In this document: in pieces, positions 11,600 through 23,003 of the stretch | Layout of the letters: every line of letters begins with the position of its first letter | How positions within the stretch are numbered: the stretch's first letter is position 1 | DNA from: Hysterangium stoloniferum | Lineage: Eukaryota; Basidiomycota; Agaricomycetes; Hysterangiales; Hysterangiaceae | Length of the DNA: 64,000 nucleotides | NCBI GenBank assembly: GCA_015178975.1 | Contig: WHVD01000017.1 | Location: forward strand, 372,001 to 436,000 | Reading direction: 5' to 3' | Program-made: the position numbers and the translations under genes | Notes under the pieces: generated by a model | Seen by the model: the letters and a program-made list of their open reading frames with translations, nothing else | What the model was told of the DNA's origin: nothing | Databases searched by the model: none

Positions 11600-12288
11600 G
11601 AAGATGGGAAACCTAGGGGTCCAGCAATATGCAATATTGGGGGTGGGAGACCTGGGGGTTCCAAGAATGTGCTATGTGAATTTGGAACACCCATGGGCCT
11701 TAGGAAGATGCTGGTACTGAGTTCTTAGAGTGGGAGGTATCAAGGCAGGTAGAATACTAAGTAGGTGTTAAGTTGAGTTTCTGATCAGATTGTAAGTACA
11801 TGCATAGGTAGAAGACTATATAGGACTAGGGATTATTATAATACAAATCTGGTGAGACAAAAAGACAAAATGGGTGAACAAGAAACAAGGTAGGGGTGAC
11901 CATACTTAGGACAAAGGCCAGGATGAAAACAGGAACGCACATGGGGACATAAACCAGATGTCAACCAGATTTGGAAGCAGATCAGGACAAAGATTTTTCA
12001 TCATCTAAGGTTCCAGGATATCTGGGCAGAGCTTGGTTGGTGAGTCATACTGTACAAGAGAGTGAAGTGCTTATACAGTATGTAGAATGGCTCTGGGACC
12101 TGGTGTTAAGTTCCAAACACAAGGGATAAGCTCCAAGGAAGTCCCACAGTGTGTTTCCAGTAATTATTCTGAACACACTTTCCGGGAAATGTCCCACAGA
12201 GTCCCTGGGTAATAAGTCCAGAGAAGTTTCCAGGGATATCAGTACAAGGAATGTGGTATCAGAATAATTACCAGAAGTGCTATTGCTG
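11600..12288 (-). repeat. degenerate LTR B-like sequence
   Basis: It has no ORF. The block around 11780-11860 (TCTGATCAGATTGTAAGTAC, ACTATATAGGACT) resembles the inverted family B LTR near 27855-27905. Too diverged to set limits. Confidence 0.4.
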
Positions 12289-12291
12289 CTG

Positions 12292-12668
12292 AGAGTGAAG
12301 AGTGGTAGAAGTTCTGACCGTTCTATATACGAAGAAATGAGTAGAATGGGAAGAAGAATGATTCGAGTGGAGGCCTCGACTGCTATAGTTCGAGGCCTGA
12401 AGTGTTAGATAGCTCAGATAATGCTACTTATGTGGTAGCTGACAGGTTATCCTGATGACCACTCGCTGTAGACCTATTTTATGTCATACAAGTGGTGGTG
12501 CTTGGGTAAAAGTGTGTCAGCTACCACATAAGTAGCATTATCTGAGCTATCTAACACTTCAGGCCTTGAACTATAGCAGTCGAGGCCTCCACTTGAATCA
12601 TTCTTCTTCCCATTCCACTCATTTCTTCATATACATATAGAACAGTCAGAACTTCTACCACTCTTCAC
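12292..12668. repeat. 377-bp palindrome
   Basis: Arms at 12292-12447 and 12513-12668 are near-perfect inverted repeats (GAGTGAAGAGTGGTAGAAG against its complement CTTCTACCACTCTTCAC). The loop holds a smaller hairpin motif (12448-12508). A third copy of the arm tip occurs at 14172-14212 (TGTGAAGAGTGGTGGAAG), so the unit brackets the ORF at 12746-14108. It may be a foldback element or the palindromic LTR of a short element. Confidence 0.7.
12448..12508. repeat. short hairpin motif, copy 1
   Basis: Imperfect stem TATCCTGATGACCACT ... AGTGGTGGTGCTTGGGTA. Related copies, each followed by AAAAAGTGT or AAAGTGT, lie at 14536-14596 and 46981-47042. Confidence 0.6.
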
Positions 12669-12745
12669 AGTGGTGATCTGGGCTGGGCCACTCTTTCCCT
12701 ACGAAGAAAACATTACTCTACAACTATTAATTTCTAAGCACGTAA

Positions 12746-14108
12746 ATGACCACTGGCAAGAACCAAACACCAAGATCTTCAACAACCCCGAGTAGTTCAA
12801 AACCTCATCAAAGACCTGCTATTCTGGAACCACCCCGTAATGTCACCATGAGGAAGTCTTCGTTGACTTTTCAAAGACCAGTTCCTCCTGGGAATTCCCC
12901 CAGAATAGCAGCTGGACCGTCAATGGATACTCCCCCTGATCCACATGAGGAACATCCATCAACCGGGCAGTTGAGCACTCCTAGAGTTAATGTCGAGCCT
13001 ACCCATGCACTTGAACCCATTCTCTCATTCCCATCAAGGCAGGTCATCTTTGGAGGATGGTCACACTTTATTGAATATACAAGATTTTACTGAATAATCC
13101 TCATATTTTCTAAGTGAGTCTATTCCTTCTGGCCATGACAACTTATTCTATGAGTTTATATTTAATTACCTGAAATTTCATCTTTAAAATATGCATGCCC
13201 TTTTAAAATACACACAAATGACATAGTTACACAAGATTATTTGGGTTAACCTAGATCATTTGGGTTAAACAAGATTATTTGGGTTATGATGTATTCTCTT
13301 GTATACAAGCAAACTTTCAAATATATTTCATATAATTTAAATTTAGTTGGTTTAGAGAGTTAACCAGAACTATCTGGGGTACCAATCCCCATTGTGCAAT
13401 TTATTCCAAAAGAATAATCTACAGATGATTGTTTGACTAACTTTTGTCAGATATAGGATAAATATTAATATTTTTGCATTCTTCAGAGTGATACCTAATC
13501 AACTGAATTTGATTAAATATTAATTTTACAACAAACAAATATATATACTTTAGTGGATAAATAACTTTTAAAGTTTTGGGTTATCCTCCTTCAAGCAGTT
13601 CTTTGGGGGTCATATGGTTTACACTGAGCCTATCAATATGAAATGGGACATGTACTATGCCGATTGAATCTCCACAGATCAGATTACTCCTTTTGTGGAG
13701 GAGTATGATATGGATTACCCTTCTTTACTGGTGACTGTAGCTGTCTGGTTAAGTCGTTATCAGGCCATCTTATCGGTGCAGGACTTATTCATGCGACCAG
13801 GAACCCTTGAGGATCTGACCCACTCGATTCCCGAATGGTCGAGTGAGGTTACTTCTGTTATGGAAGGAGGAAGGACGATTTTCAAGCAGGAAGTGTTCTC
13901 TTTATTCCTTGAAGTGCTCCGTGCACATGATGACACATTGCAAATCCTTCACGTCCTACTCGGTGGGGATCACATCATGCCCACGGTTGACTACCAGTAT
14001 ATGTACATCCGAATGTTGGAGGAATCTCTTAACAGAGTCATGAAATGTATCATTCACATACTTTACTCTAAGGGGCTGGTTGAAGTGAAATCAGAGGAGA
14101 CTCTATAA
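12746..14108 (+). pseudogene. orphan ORF of about 275 codons, split by MITE-2
   Basis: Two reading frames, 12746-13051 and 13590-14108, join in frame (VIF then KQFFGGH) when the MITE-2 insert at 13052-13589 is removed with one target copy. The joined product has a Pro/Ser/Thr-rich, disordered first ~100 residues and an alpha-helical second half (SLLVTVAVWLSRYQAILS, EVFSLFLEVLRAHDD). A TGA at about 13669 interrupts it (CGA would give Arg). I do not recognise the family. The ORF is bracketed by inverted GTGGTGATCYGGGC (12669-12682) and its complement (14155-14168), and by the palindrome unit, so it is probably the sole gene of a mobile element, perhaps Gag-like. Confidence 0.5.
13052..13589 (+). 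mobile_element. MITE-2 copy a
   Basis: A 538-bp AT-rich insert, GGAGGATGGTCACA...GGGTTATCCTCC, with inverted ends. It is related, in opposite orientation, to 42424-43043. Flanks are TTT and TTC. No ORF. It interrupts the orphan ORF. Confidence 0.7.
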
Positions 14109-14171
14109 AATGGTTTTGGAAGTGCTTTACCCTTATAATAACTCGATTCAAGTGCCCGGATCACCACTGTG

Positions 14172-14816
14172 AAGAGTGGTGGAAGTTCTAACCATTCTAT
14201 ATATGAAGAATATCGACCGTTTAGGTACAACATGAAGATATATTGACTGTCTAAGTCTAATACAGACCAAATGGGTATTGACTACTTAGTTCAATACTAT
14301 TGAGTGAAATAGCTATCTAAAGTAGAGTAGAGAGCTAAAACGAATAAAGGGAATTGACTGTTAAGTGCGATTCCGAATGACTGCTCGAGTGTAGAAGAGA
14401 GTAACGAGAGAGTCGAATAATAGAGTAGCGTGGATGTAGTCCATGCAGATTGAGATATAGATGGAGTTTCGACTGGTACAGTTTGAAACTCTAATTGCAT
14501 AGATAGTCAAAGCCCGTCTGTGACAGTCAAGATGATACCCCAATCACAACTTACAGGACACTAACTGGTGTCTGGGTAAGTCGTGGTTGCGGGGTAAAAA
14601 GTGTCTGAGTTCTAACTACAGGCGCTAGAATACATAAGCCTGGCATGTATGCATTCACAAGAGTCAATGTACCGTATACATAGGTCATTGAACTAAATAT
14701 AAGGGTATAATAAAATAGAGAGAAAGTAGAAATAATAATGGAAATATAGTATGAGCTCATCCAGACTACATATATTTCCTGAGTATATTTCGCCGTACCT
14801 CTCACACTGAGATGGA
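14172..14816. repeat. repeat region after the orphan ORF, with hairpin motif copy 2
   Basis: It starts TGTGAAGAGTGGTGGAAG, matching the palindrome arm for about 40 bp. Hairpin TACCCCAATCACAACTTAC / GTAAGTCGTGGTTGCGGGG is at 14536-14596. The remainder has only short chance ORFs and I see nothing else in it. Confidence 0.45.
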
Positions 14817-16100
14817 CTTGGCTTCAGCTTATGTGCTGCACCCTTGTACACTCATTTGGGTGTCCATATTTGAGCTGATGGAATGCATACAGGAAGATGT
14901 AGATTCTGGAGTTCCCATGGGAGTTCTGGGAATTGAGCATGCAGACAGACAAGAGGAGTAGAGACTGGATCCAGGATGTATTCAGTGTAACTAGTTTGAG
15001 GGTGTAACTTGTTTGAGGGTGTAACTTGTTCAAGATTCAAACTGGATTCTAAGTACATGAATATAGGAGACTTATATAGACTGTGAAATGTAATAATACC
15101 AAATCTGGTATTAATGAGGGGCAGACCTATTAAGCATAAAACGAAACAAGTAAATACCAAACTAGGTATTAGGGATGGAATGGAACAGGAGCAGGGTCTG
15201 ATACATGACAGGTCATGAGACCATAATGGGAGCAGGGTTCTATGCTCTGTTAGAGGGTTTCCGGGAGTCCAGTTGGAGTCCAGTGACAGGCACAGAGAGT
15301 TGGGTAAAAACAGGTTGATTTACAGGTCTGGTGGAGTCTGAGGACTGGTGCATGAGACACAGACAAATCATGACAGGTCATGGGACCATAACAGGAGCAG
15401 GGTTCTATACTCTGTTAGAGGGATTCTGGGAGTCCGGTTGGAGTCCGGTGAGTGGTCCATGAGATACAGAGTGTCAGGTGTATATAGGGTGGAGTCCAGA
15501 GTCTGGCAGGTTTTTGTTGGAATAGTAGATAGAAGGACACAGAAGTCACCAGAAGTGACCAAACTCAGACTCAGACTCAAACTCGAATGACCGGTGGTGG
15601 TAGATTGCCAACATGCAGATAGCGCTACGGTAAGTACATGTGGGTACATATGGGTCCAAACCACACACAACGAACAGTTTTCCGGGTCATAACAGAAGGT
15701 GTCTATTTGGGGGCAAACTGACAGAATAGGATGTGAGTCAAAGGGTACTTGAGGGATGAAGGTCAGGTTTCAGTGGATTCCAGATCTTGATAGTGGTCCA
15801 GAAGATGGTTCAAAACCTAATATAATATCCCAAGGATACTCTGTGGAGTTCCCAGGAATGGGTCTTGACACCTGGCAGGGCTTTTGGTCCCTAACACTCA
15901 CACCACACCCACAGGCAACCATGTACATACATAGAACTCCCTGATGGTGCAAAAGTATAGAGCAAGGTGGGATGACTTGACGAAATATTTTTTATGGCAC
16001 AATGGATGGCATGTACGTACAATTGGGGAGAAGCATTAGATAAGGAGATGAGCAAGTCGGGATATTACAGGTCAAAGCCAGACCCAGTGTTCGGGTCCTG
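14817..16100 (-). repeat. degenerate LTR (B-like) with internal duplication
   Basis: TTGGCTTCAGCTTATGTGCT at 14819 is the inverted 3'-end signature shared by LTR families A-C here. The block at 15190-15290 is duplicated at 15365-15450 (ACAGGTCATG...GGAGCAGGGTTCTAT). It ends near GGGTCCTGACA (16100). No coding potential. Confidence 0.5.
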
Positions 16101-16179
16101 ACATACTAGTGGTAACATAACAATAATGAGCATATACATGGACAATATAGCTGGATTTTCCTTCTCAAAGGAGAAAGTT

Positions 16180-16640
16180 GAGCAAGCAAAGGAGGAATTT
16201 TGACTTCATCCTATCCCATTCCCTTTGCACATGCTCCCACAATTCCAGCATCCTATTTGGTGGCTATTAATATCCTCCAAGTCTCTTTTTGAGGTGATGC
16301 CTCAGGCATTCAATGGGATTAAGGTCTGCAGACTGCTGCCCATGACATAACCTTAACCCCATTGTCAGCAAACCATGTTTTGGCTTTCTTGAAGATCATC
16401 TTCCAGAATCTGAACATACAGTTCAGCATCCATCCTTCCATCAATCCTGCATACATATCCAACAGCATCCCATGCCATGTGTTAGAATCCCTGCTGTTTG
16501 ACCCCTGCAAGCTTGTTTTGCCCTCATAACCCTCTGTTACTCCACTATTGGCACCCCCAACCATGGCGTTGCCATCTATGGTGCCCCGAAAGTTGGTTTA
16601 CTGTAAGTTTCCCCTTTGATCATTCAGAAGATGTATATAT
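16180..16640 (-). pseudogene. Tc1-type transposase fragment
   Basis: Minus-strand fragments read DGRMDAELYVQILEDDLQ and DNGVKVMSWAAV, then DLNPIECLRHHLKKRLGGY with the terminal Glu motif, then LELWEHVQREWDRMK, in different frames. This is the C-terminal half of a Tc1 DD34E transposase with several frameshifts and stops. No TIRs seen nearby. Confidence 0.75.
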
Positions 16641-16845
16641 ATTAGGTTAAAATTTGGAGTTAAGCCTCTGCCCCACCCCGTGTTTCGGCAAATTTAGGCC
16701 ACTATCTCTTTTTCCTTACCCATCTTATATGACTTATTCAAAGAGGGTAAGGGGCCAGTAAGGGTGTAAGACAACAGCCGATTTCAAGACGGCTACCTTA
16801 TTTTGCTCCTTGTGTAATGACATTTATACACATAATAAGGAATCC

Positions 16846-17560
16846 CTAATATTTACAAGACGAAAAAAAGTTAGTATTACATAATACATGATCACCAAAC
16901 AACCATGGTACTAGAGCTAAAGGATGATATGAAACCGCTTTTGCTAATTTAATGAAGCCTGACGAGTAAGTACTTGTGCCCGAGCAGATGCTGACAGGAT
17001 CGCTATCCATTCTGTCTGCATGTGAGAAGTGAGAAGAATAGATTCCGTGACGTAAGTCTATGCTCACGACACCAACACCCATTAATGGATATATGTGTAC
17101 AACCTCAAGCCCGGGGAAATTGCCACCACGAGCACGTTTAACAGCGGCCTGGCCTGTGACTAGGCAGCACTTATCTCTCATGCGTACGGCAATGCGAGTT
17201 CCGGTATTCTAGGTTTGTTAAGTTGAAGTTCCATGATAACCGTAGCAATGGTAGACTTACACGAGATGGTGTGCCGCTTGGAGAAAGTGTACAGGTCTGC
17301 GATGGGGAACGGCTCCGCCGCTTGAGTTGGGTGAAACCGAGCTCTGGCCAAGCAGGGATAAATTTATTATACTGCCTGTCTGGAACAAAACATCCAACGT
17401 AGGCGTTCGGGGACGAATGGAACCACTATTACCACATAGATATATCAAATAAATCCCCTCTTTCACTGAAGTTGTGAGGGAGTGGAATGGCCCTATCAGA
17501 AACGACATCGTCCTCGGATCCTTGGAGCAGCGGAACAAAGCCATGTTTCCGATCTCTGCG
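16846..17560 (-). pseudogene. HNH-type nuclease-like gene fragment
   Basis: The minus strand at 17181-17060 reads MRDKCCLVTGQAAVKRARG and GLEVVHIYPLMGV. The pattern R-D-x-C-x-V-T-G ... G-L-E-V-x-H-I-x-P-L is that of a large Agaricomycete HNH-like family. A plausible intron follows (about 17070-17015). Downstream frames contain stops, and the segment at 17544-17257 is open but unrecognised. The bases are more GC-rich than the surrounding TEs, suggesting a host gene relic. Confidence 0.5.
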
Positions 17561-18104
17561 ACATATCATTAGAGGCACACGCAAAGAGAGGTGTGATTAA
17601 CCACATCTGACCATGCGTCTTGACATCCATGATTGTGTCGAGCCAGCTATAAAACACGGAAACCGGCAGCCACCCATCGTGTACATAGCAGCCTAGAGCT
17701 TAGTGGGACCATGTACGAATACAGATACCAATTTTACCGGCAATTAGTCCAAGAGTGGGTTTCCTGTTCAGTTTTTTTGTTGTTGTAGGACCACCGCCTC
17801 ACCATGGAACACCATACATGTATATTTCGTTCAGATTCGTTGATATAAGAAGCATTCGAATCTGGTTCAGGTAGGTATTCCATGGACCTAATACTTTAAC
17901 TCAGGAGTATCGAGGGCAACAACGAATGCAAGAAAAATTGTATGGAAGACGAAGCAGAGATCAATCGAGGTGGCGTTGTAGATGTACTCTTGTTTGACAC
18001 TGTTTTGTCATATTTGTAACTTTGTATGTATCTTGCATTCCTCACGCACGAGTCACACTGCTATGTACGATCCCGTTCACGTCTTGTCCAAAAAATCCAC
18101 TCGA

Positions 18105-19238
18105 CAACACCGCAACGTCTTCATTTGGTGCAATGGTGCGCACAGCCTGGCCTTAGGAGAGTTTTTTTGATACGTTCAATCTCCAAAATCGTCATATTTA
18201 GGCTGGCGTGTTGAAGACAACTCACCCATTACTGTTTCGACAGCATATTGCTGGATAACCGATGCTGTTTTCAGTTATGATCGGTATCACTTGGGAGGAA
18301 GCCGAGACGTATACTCTCTTCCCAGTCGAGGTTGGACCTAGTATTGTGTTGACGTATTCTGTCCACAAAAATGGCGCTGGCTTGTCCCGAGAATCTCAAG
18401 ACATCATTGCTCCTGGAGACTATGGGTTATATGCTATAGGCAAGAATGCCATTTCGTGTACCACTACAGGCTACGTTACCTTGACACAGGAAACCCCGCA
18501 CTTTACTTTTTCTTCGATCCAGTTCACCCATCTTCGAGTATGGAGGAAGCAATGGAAGAAGATAGCCGGTTGCTTTCGCTTTACTCTCTCTGATGCTTAA
18601 CAGGCGTCCTTGACTGCCCCTATCAGCCAAAAAGCTCTCGATAGAGATCGTCAATGCATTTTTTCTGGTGTCGTGCCAAACTGTGGCTCTGATGCGCTGG
18701 TAGCAACATGGGTATTTCCCCATTCTTGGGCTATAAGGCAAGTGTGTAACATTTCGAACCATCGCATCTATGTTGATATTTTCTGCGATCCTTATTATCC
18801 CTAATAAGCTGTCAGATGACCCATGGCTAGAGTCCAAGTCCTATCAAAATCCCAATGCATGCGATCTAAGCGACTTGATGGTGGTCGAAAATGTCGTATC
18901 GGGTCGTAAGGATATTATCACCCTCTTTTGGGAAAACAAACTCGGCGTTGATGTTGAAGTGCGTATTCTTCCTTTCAAATAGTTAGCTGTGGTATCCATG
19001 ACATACAGGACGATTATCGCATCATCGTATTCGAGGGGTCGGAAAGCTTAAACAGTGGTGTATTATCGATGGGCCCTATAGACCTAGCGACCGGTTTCTC
19101 CGTCTGCATTTCCAAGAATGCCTTGCTGTCAGTGTCTGCCGTGGCGATGTCATGGAGGATTACCATGAGCAGGAGATTGAGAATTTCATGGAAGAACTTG
19201 GCGTTTACGATGGCGAGATAGATACTGGTGATCCATGA
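18105..19238 (+). pseudogene. HNH-like family gene, decayed or multi-exon
   Basis: Consecutive pieces in changing frames read RNVFIWCNGAHSLALGEF, VSTAYCWITDAVFSYDRYHL, then a DRDRQCIFSG/ALVATWVFP block (about 18640-18730) equivalent to the R-D-x-C-x-x-x-G ... I-x-P core, LSDDPWLESKSYQNPNACDL, and C-terminal RFLRLHFQECLAVSV and FMEELGVYDGEIDTGDP ending at 19238. Possible introns: about 18538-18603, and a GC-AG-like one at about 18740-18810. Catalytic His/Asn residues of an HNH motif are not visible, so activity is unlikely. The family call is from memory of Agaricomycete proteins. Confidence 0.45.
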
Positions 19239-19259
19239 TGGTCGACCCGCTAGGTTCAC

Positions 19260-20039
19260 ATGTCCATGCTTACCTCGTAAGGCAGAAAATGGCAGAAAAG
19301 TCAGTCATCCTTCCTTTGTATTTTTTGTGTGAGAAACATGCCCTGAAGGAGCACCGTCGGTAGCGATATGACCAACATCTGAACCAAAGCAACTACCTCA
19401 CGACACCAGGATGCACGCTATGATTACCAGCGGAAGGTAATTGTGCAGGGTGCGCCTTTTAATTACATTACTTTCTATCCTGTCCTTGGTGTTCCCATGA
19501 ATCCAATAAAATAGATACTCCTTTGCTATGAACAAGAACATTGGTAGCAAAACAGGGACTTGCCTACCCGCCAACTGTAAGCCTGGTGAGCCTCACCACC
19601 ATGGACCTTTAATATTTAGTATCCGCTTCCTTAGATAATTACGATAAACGTGCATAGTAGTTTTTTCATTATCGTTTTACCTGTCGTCTCTGTTCATTGA
19701 TGAATATACTCGAGTCTTATCAACACTTGGGCTGAGACTCAGTGAAGCTGCAACTGACGGCAGCCTTACACCAACAATCCCTTTGTAGGCCATGTAGGTG
19801 TAAATAGGTATCAACCATTTTCTTGATGTGTTTTCAGTTTACTCAGTGCTCATCACTCATTCTAAGTTCCCTGTCACCTCAAAATACTCCGAACCCATGT
19901 CAGTCATTCAACAGACAAAGCTCATCCTCACTGAATGTTTGGCTGTCCTTCGGTTGTGGTCGTCCTTTGCTGCGTTGGATTATTTGGTTCGTAGTCTGCG
20001 TTGGCGTTCTCCGGATATCTGACGTTTTATTCGTGAACT
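19260..20039. other. host-like non-TE sequence without a recognisable gene
   Basis: Moderate GC, no repeat signature. Short open frames at 19823-20209 overlap the next ORF and are not recognisable. Confidence 0.3.
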
Positions 20040-20555
20040 TTGCTCCTAGTTCTCTTTATAGATATGTGTCTTCCATGGACGGTATTCTCCGCGGTGACCA
20101 TCGATCCCGACCACCACATTGCTCGGATTTATCGCCACCCCCTGTACGCCCGCACAATTCGCCCAGATATTTCCTTGGATATCGCAGTGATCCTTTCGTC
20201 CCACACTAGATACATGGAAGAAAACACCGGTGATGTTGATTCCTTCTTTAAGACGGTAGTGTTTCCCAACTTCATGGGATCCGTGGGCAGAGCAGATGGT
20301 GATGTTCTCAGGTGCAATTCATGGAGTGATGGTGGGGGGGCATGGCATAAGCTTAGTTTGAGGTGCATGGAAGGTCTTGTTTTACTTGATTCTACGCGTA
20401 TTACTGAGAATGATGGAGGAATTTTGTGTTGGAACTGCTACTCAAAAGTCGGTGCTCGCATTTCCAACTTGTGTTTGCTAACGGCATCTTCATCAAAGCT
20501 TCACGGCCAGTGGGAAGTGGGTATGCGCTACTCTGACATGACTGAAATATGGTAG
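20040..20555 (+). CDS. unidentified ORF (171 codons)
   Basis: An open frame on the plus strand with segments such as DISLDIAVILSSHTRYMEEN and FFKTVVFPNFMGSVGRADG. I recognise no domain. An opposite-strand frame (20368-20129) overlaps, so even the strand is uncertain. It may be a leftover exon of a host gene beside the HNH-like relic. Confidence 0.25.
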   Translation: MLLVLFIDMCLPWTVFSAVTIDPDHHIARIYRHPLYARTIRPDISLDIAVILSSHTRYMEENTGDVDSFFKTVVFPNFMGSVGRADGDVLRCNSWSDGGGAWHKLSLRCMEGLVLLDSTRITENDGGILCWNCYSKVGARISNLCLLTASSSKLHGQWEVGMRYSDMTEIW

Positions 20556-22314
20556 GTAGCTCATCTTTGTTCCTTACTATTAAAAATAGTATGAGTTGAC
20601 TCATTGTAATACACAATCAACAAGGTGGTAATAGTCTTGTAATATAAGTATTTATATCTCAATCAATGTGTCAGTTAGTGAATCACCTTCTGACATAGTA
20701 GGTAGGTTGCTAGTTTAGGTGTACACTGGTTCTGGCATGCATTAACCTCCAAAAACATGGTCCACAATTAGAATCCTCTTATGAAAAAGTGAAGAAATAG
20801 GTGAACCGCCCCTAAGAAAAGGGTGGTTTCATCACCAATTTCAACACTTACATGGTACTCATGTATATATACTGATACAGGTATATTACTCATTCTTTGT
20901 ATTTCCTTGAATTATTGCTCCATAGCCTGTGTCACTCCGATTGCCTGTTTCAACTAGCATGGCATATGTTTGACTGAACTACTTATGCAGATACCAGCTT
21001 CAAATCATGCCAATTTTTCGATGGATTGTTATTGTTGTACTTGTCATTGATACATATGTTGGACTTTGTCCAACATGTGGTCATCTGAGTTCAGTTACTT
21101 CTGGTAACCAGTATGTGTCTGTATCTGAGTGGTGGTTTATTTGTCCACTAGGGTCACTATTCTGTGCCCCAATCCCCCTTTCATTCTATCCTTCTAACAA
21201 CAAATACTAGCACAGTAAAGTATGGGAACCCAACAACACAAGGAGACGAAAAGAGTCAAAAAGTAATACCAGCAACTAAAGCCTAACCAGATATAATAAT
21301 AAGCGTCCAAGAGGAATTATCAAGTGGGAACTAGGGTCTTGCTCCTCACAACAGGTGTTTCGATCCATTGGGTGTTCTCCTTTTAGCTGTCTTCTGTAAC
21401 ATGCTGGCAGCTGAGGAGGACATCACTGATGGTGATCTATGATGTGGAACTGAGCTGACAGGAAGCGAGGAGTGCAATCTCCTTGTCAACTTGGAATGTG
21501 ACCACACAGAGAGACTAACTGAAAGTCTCCAAGAACATGGAATGAAGCTAAAACAAGAATGACAATACTCTTTAGATGTTCTGGCATGCCTAAAGGAAAT
21601 ACTTCACATGCGAGATGGTGACAATACTCAGACGCACCAACAAATCCTAAAATGTGAGCACAAAGCGAATGTAATGCTGGGATTGATGAAGAAGCAATTT
21701 GGAGTATTGACTGCTGAGGTGGAGCATTTAAGAAGACAAGTTCATGACTTCCAACAAGAAAGCACAGATAAAGAGGTCAAATTGCTCCATTTACACAGAG
21801 CACGTGCCCAAGATATACATAGAGGACAAGGATGGTCTCAACATTGCACTAGACTCCAAACAATAAGAATTGGAACTAGTACATCTTTATTTCACAACAT
21901 CTTTATTTCACACTTTTGTCTGTAGTTATTCATGTTCCTATTGCAGCTGAAGTGCAAAATTGGCATAAAAGGAACAGGAGGCTTGATGCCTGTGCCTAAC
22001 CACATTTGGCTCCCCAACTTGTCTTGTCGACCATTTGCTTTTGCGACACATGCCATACACCATTCCCAACCTAGCCCTGTCACAGCCATCCACATTGGGT
22101 ACTAGTACTGTGAGAATTAAGGTGCGGGTATGCATCAGTACATCATGGATGCAAACAAAAAATGTTAGTATTACTAAGCAGCTATACAGTAGTTACTTAT
22201 CTATTTACAAAAGAATGCAATATTACTAACTAAATATATACCATATTTCAAAAAGTACTTCCCCCACGGAGGCTACACATATGGGACCACCACCGGCTGC
22301 ATCAGACCCCAGGG
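20556..22314. other. unassigned AT-rich region
   Basis: No repeat match elsewhere in the window. An open frame at 21608-21925 has a short charged, coiled-coil-like stretch (AEVEHLRRQVHDFQQESTDK), but there is no family evidence. Confidence 0.3.
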
Positions 22315-22635
22315 AGTACCATTTCCTCATCTTATTGAAGTTCCTGAGTCCATAGTCCAACCCCATGCTGTTCATCACTTTCCCTCTCCTTCTCATAGTA
22401 TTAATGTTCCATTGGGGAAAGGCCCCCTGTTCTGTAATAGGTGGAGTTATTTTTAGACTACTGGGTGCCTATGGGTCACACCTTGCAGGGAGAATTCCTT
22501 AGACTGTTTCTCTTCAGATTTCCTCCTGCTAGGTGAGTTAGGTAGTTGCTTGTATATATATCAGATCTAACATTACTTTGGATTCTCTCCTGCTAGCCTA
22601 GTGTGAGTACTGCAGGCAGCAGGGGTTGCCCTTAC
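22315..22635 (-). repeat. R2 LTR-like repeat, copy 1
   Basis: It matches 43229-43617 (ACCATTTCCTC, CTACTGGGTGCCTATGGGTC, TTCCCTCCTGCTAG). The minus strand starts TGTAAGGGCAACCCC, giving a TGT...ACA-type LTR end. Its left limit is uncertain. Confidence 0.6.
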
Positions 22636-23003
22636 AGAACTGTATAAACACATAAAATGCAGGTTGTTTGGTGTGGTGCAGATAGCATGACTGTGTAAGT
22701 GCAGTGATTGAAAGGCCACTGTCTAATGCAGCCTCACACTGGTATCAATCCAGAGATTGATAGGACCAAATTGTATCCCTCAAGAATGGTGAGTATGATA
22801 TATGATGAGGACAATATGTAAAGAAATTTATCAAAAATAGTCCTATGCATGTCCCAGGCATACAGTGATGAGTTGTACTTAGTTTTCCATTATTTCTATC
22901 TCAATGTGGAAAGTGAAATGTGTCTTTTGATATCTGTAGATTCTGATAGTGCTGTATGATGAGTGATTGACCACAGCATCTGAGGATTAAGGAAATGATG
23001 TGC

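Noticed and set aside
15348..15952. Overlapping open frames at 15.3-15.9 kb
   Set aside because: They fall within degenerate LTR sequence with an internal duplication and show no protein-like conservation.
21608..21925. Coiled-coil protein gene
   Set aside because: A single short frame with no start support, no homologous copy and no neighbouring exon; coiled-coil-like composition alone is weak.
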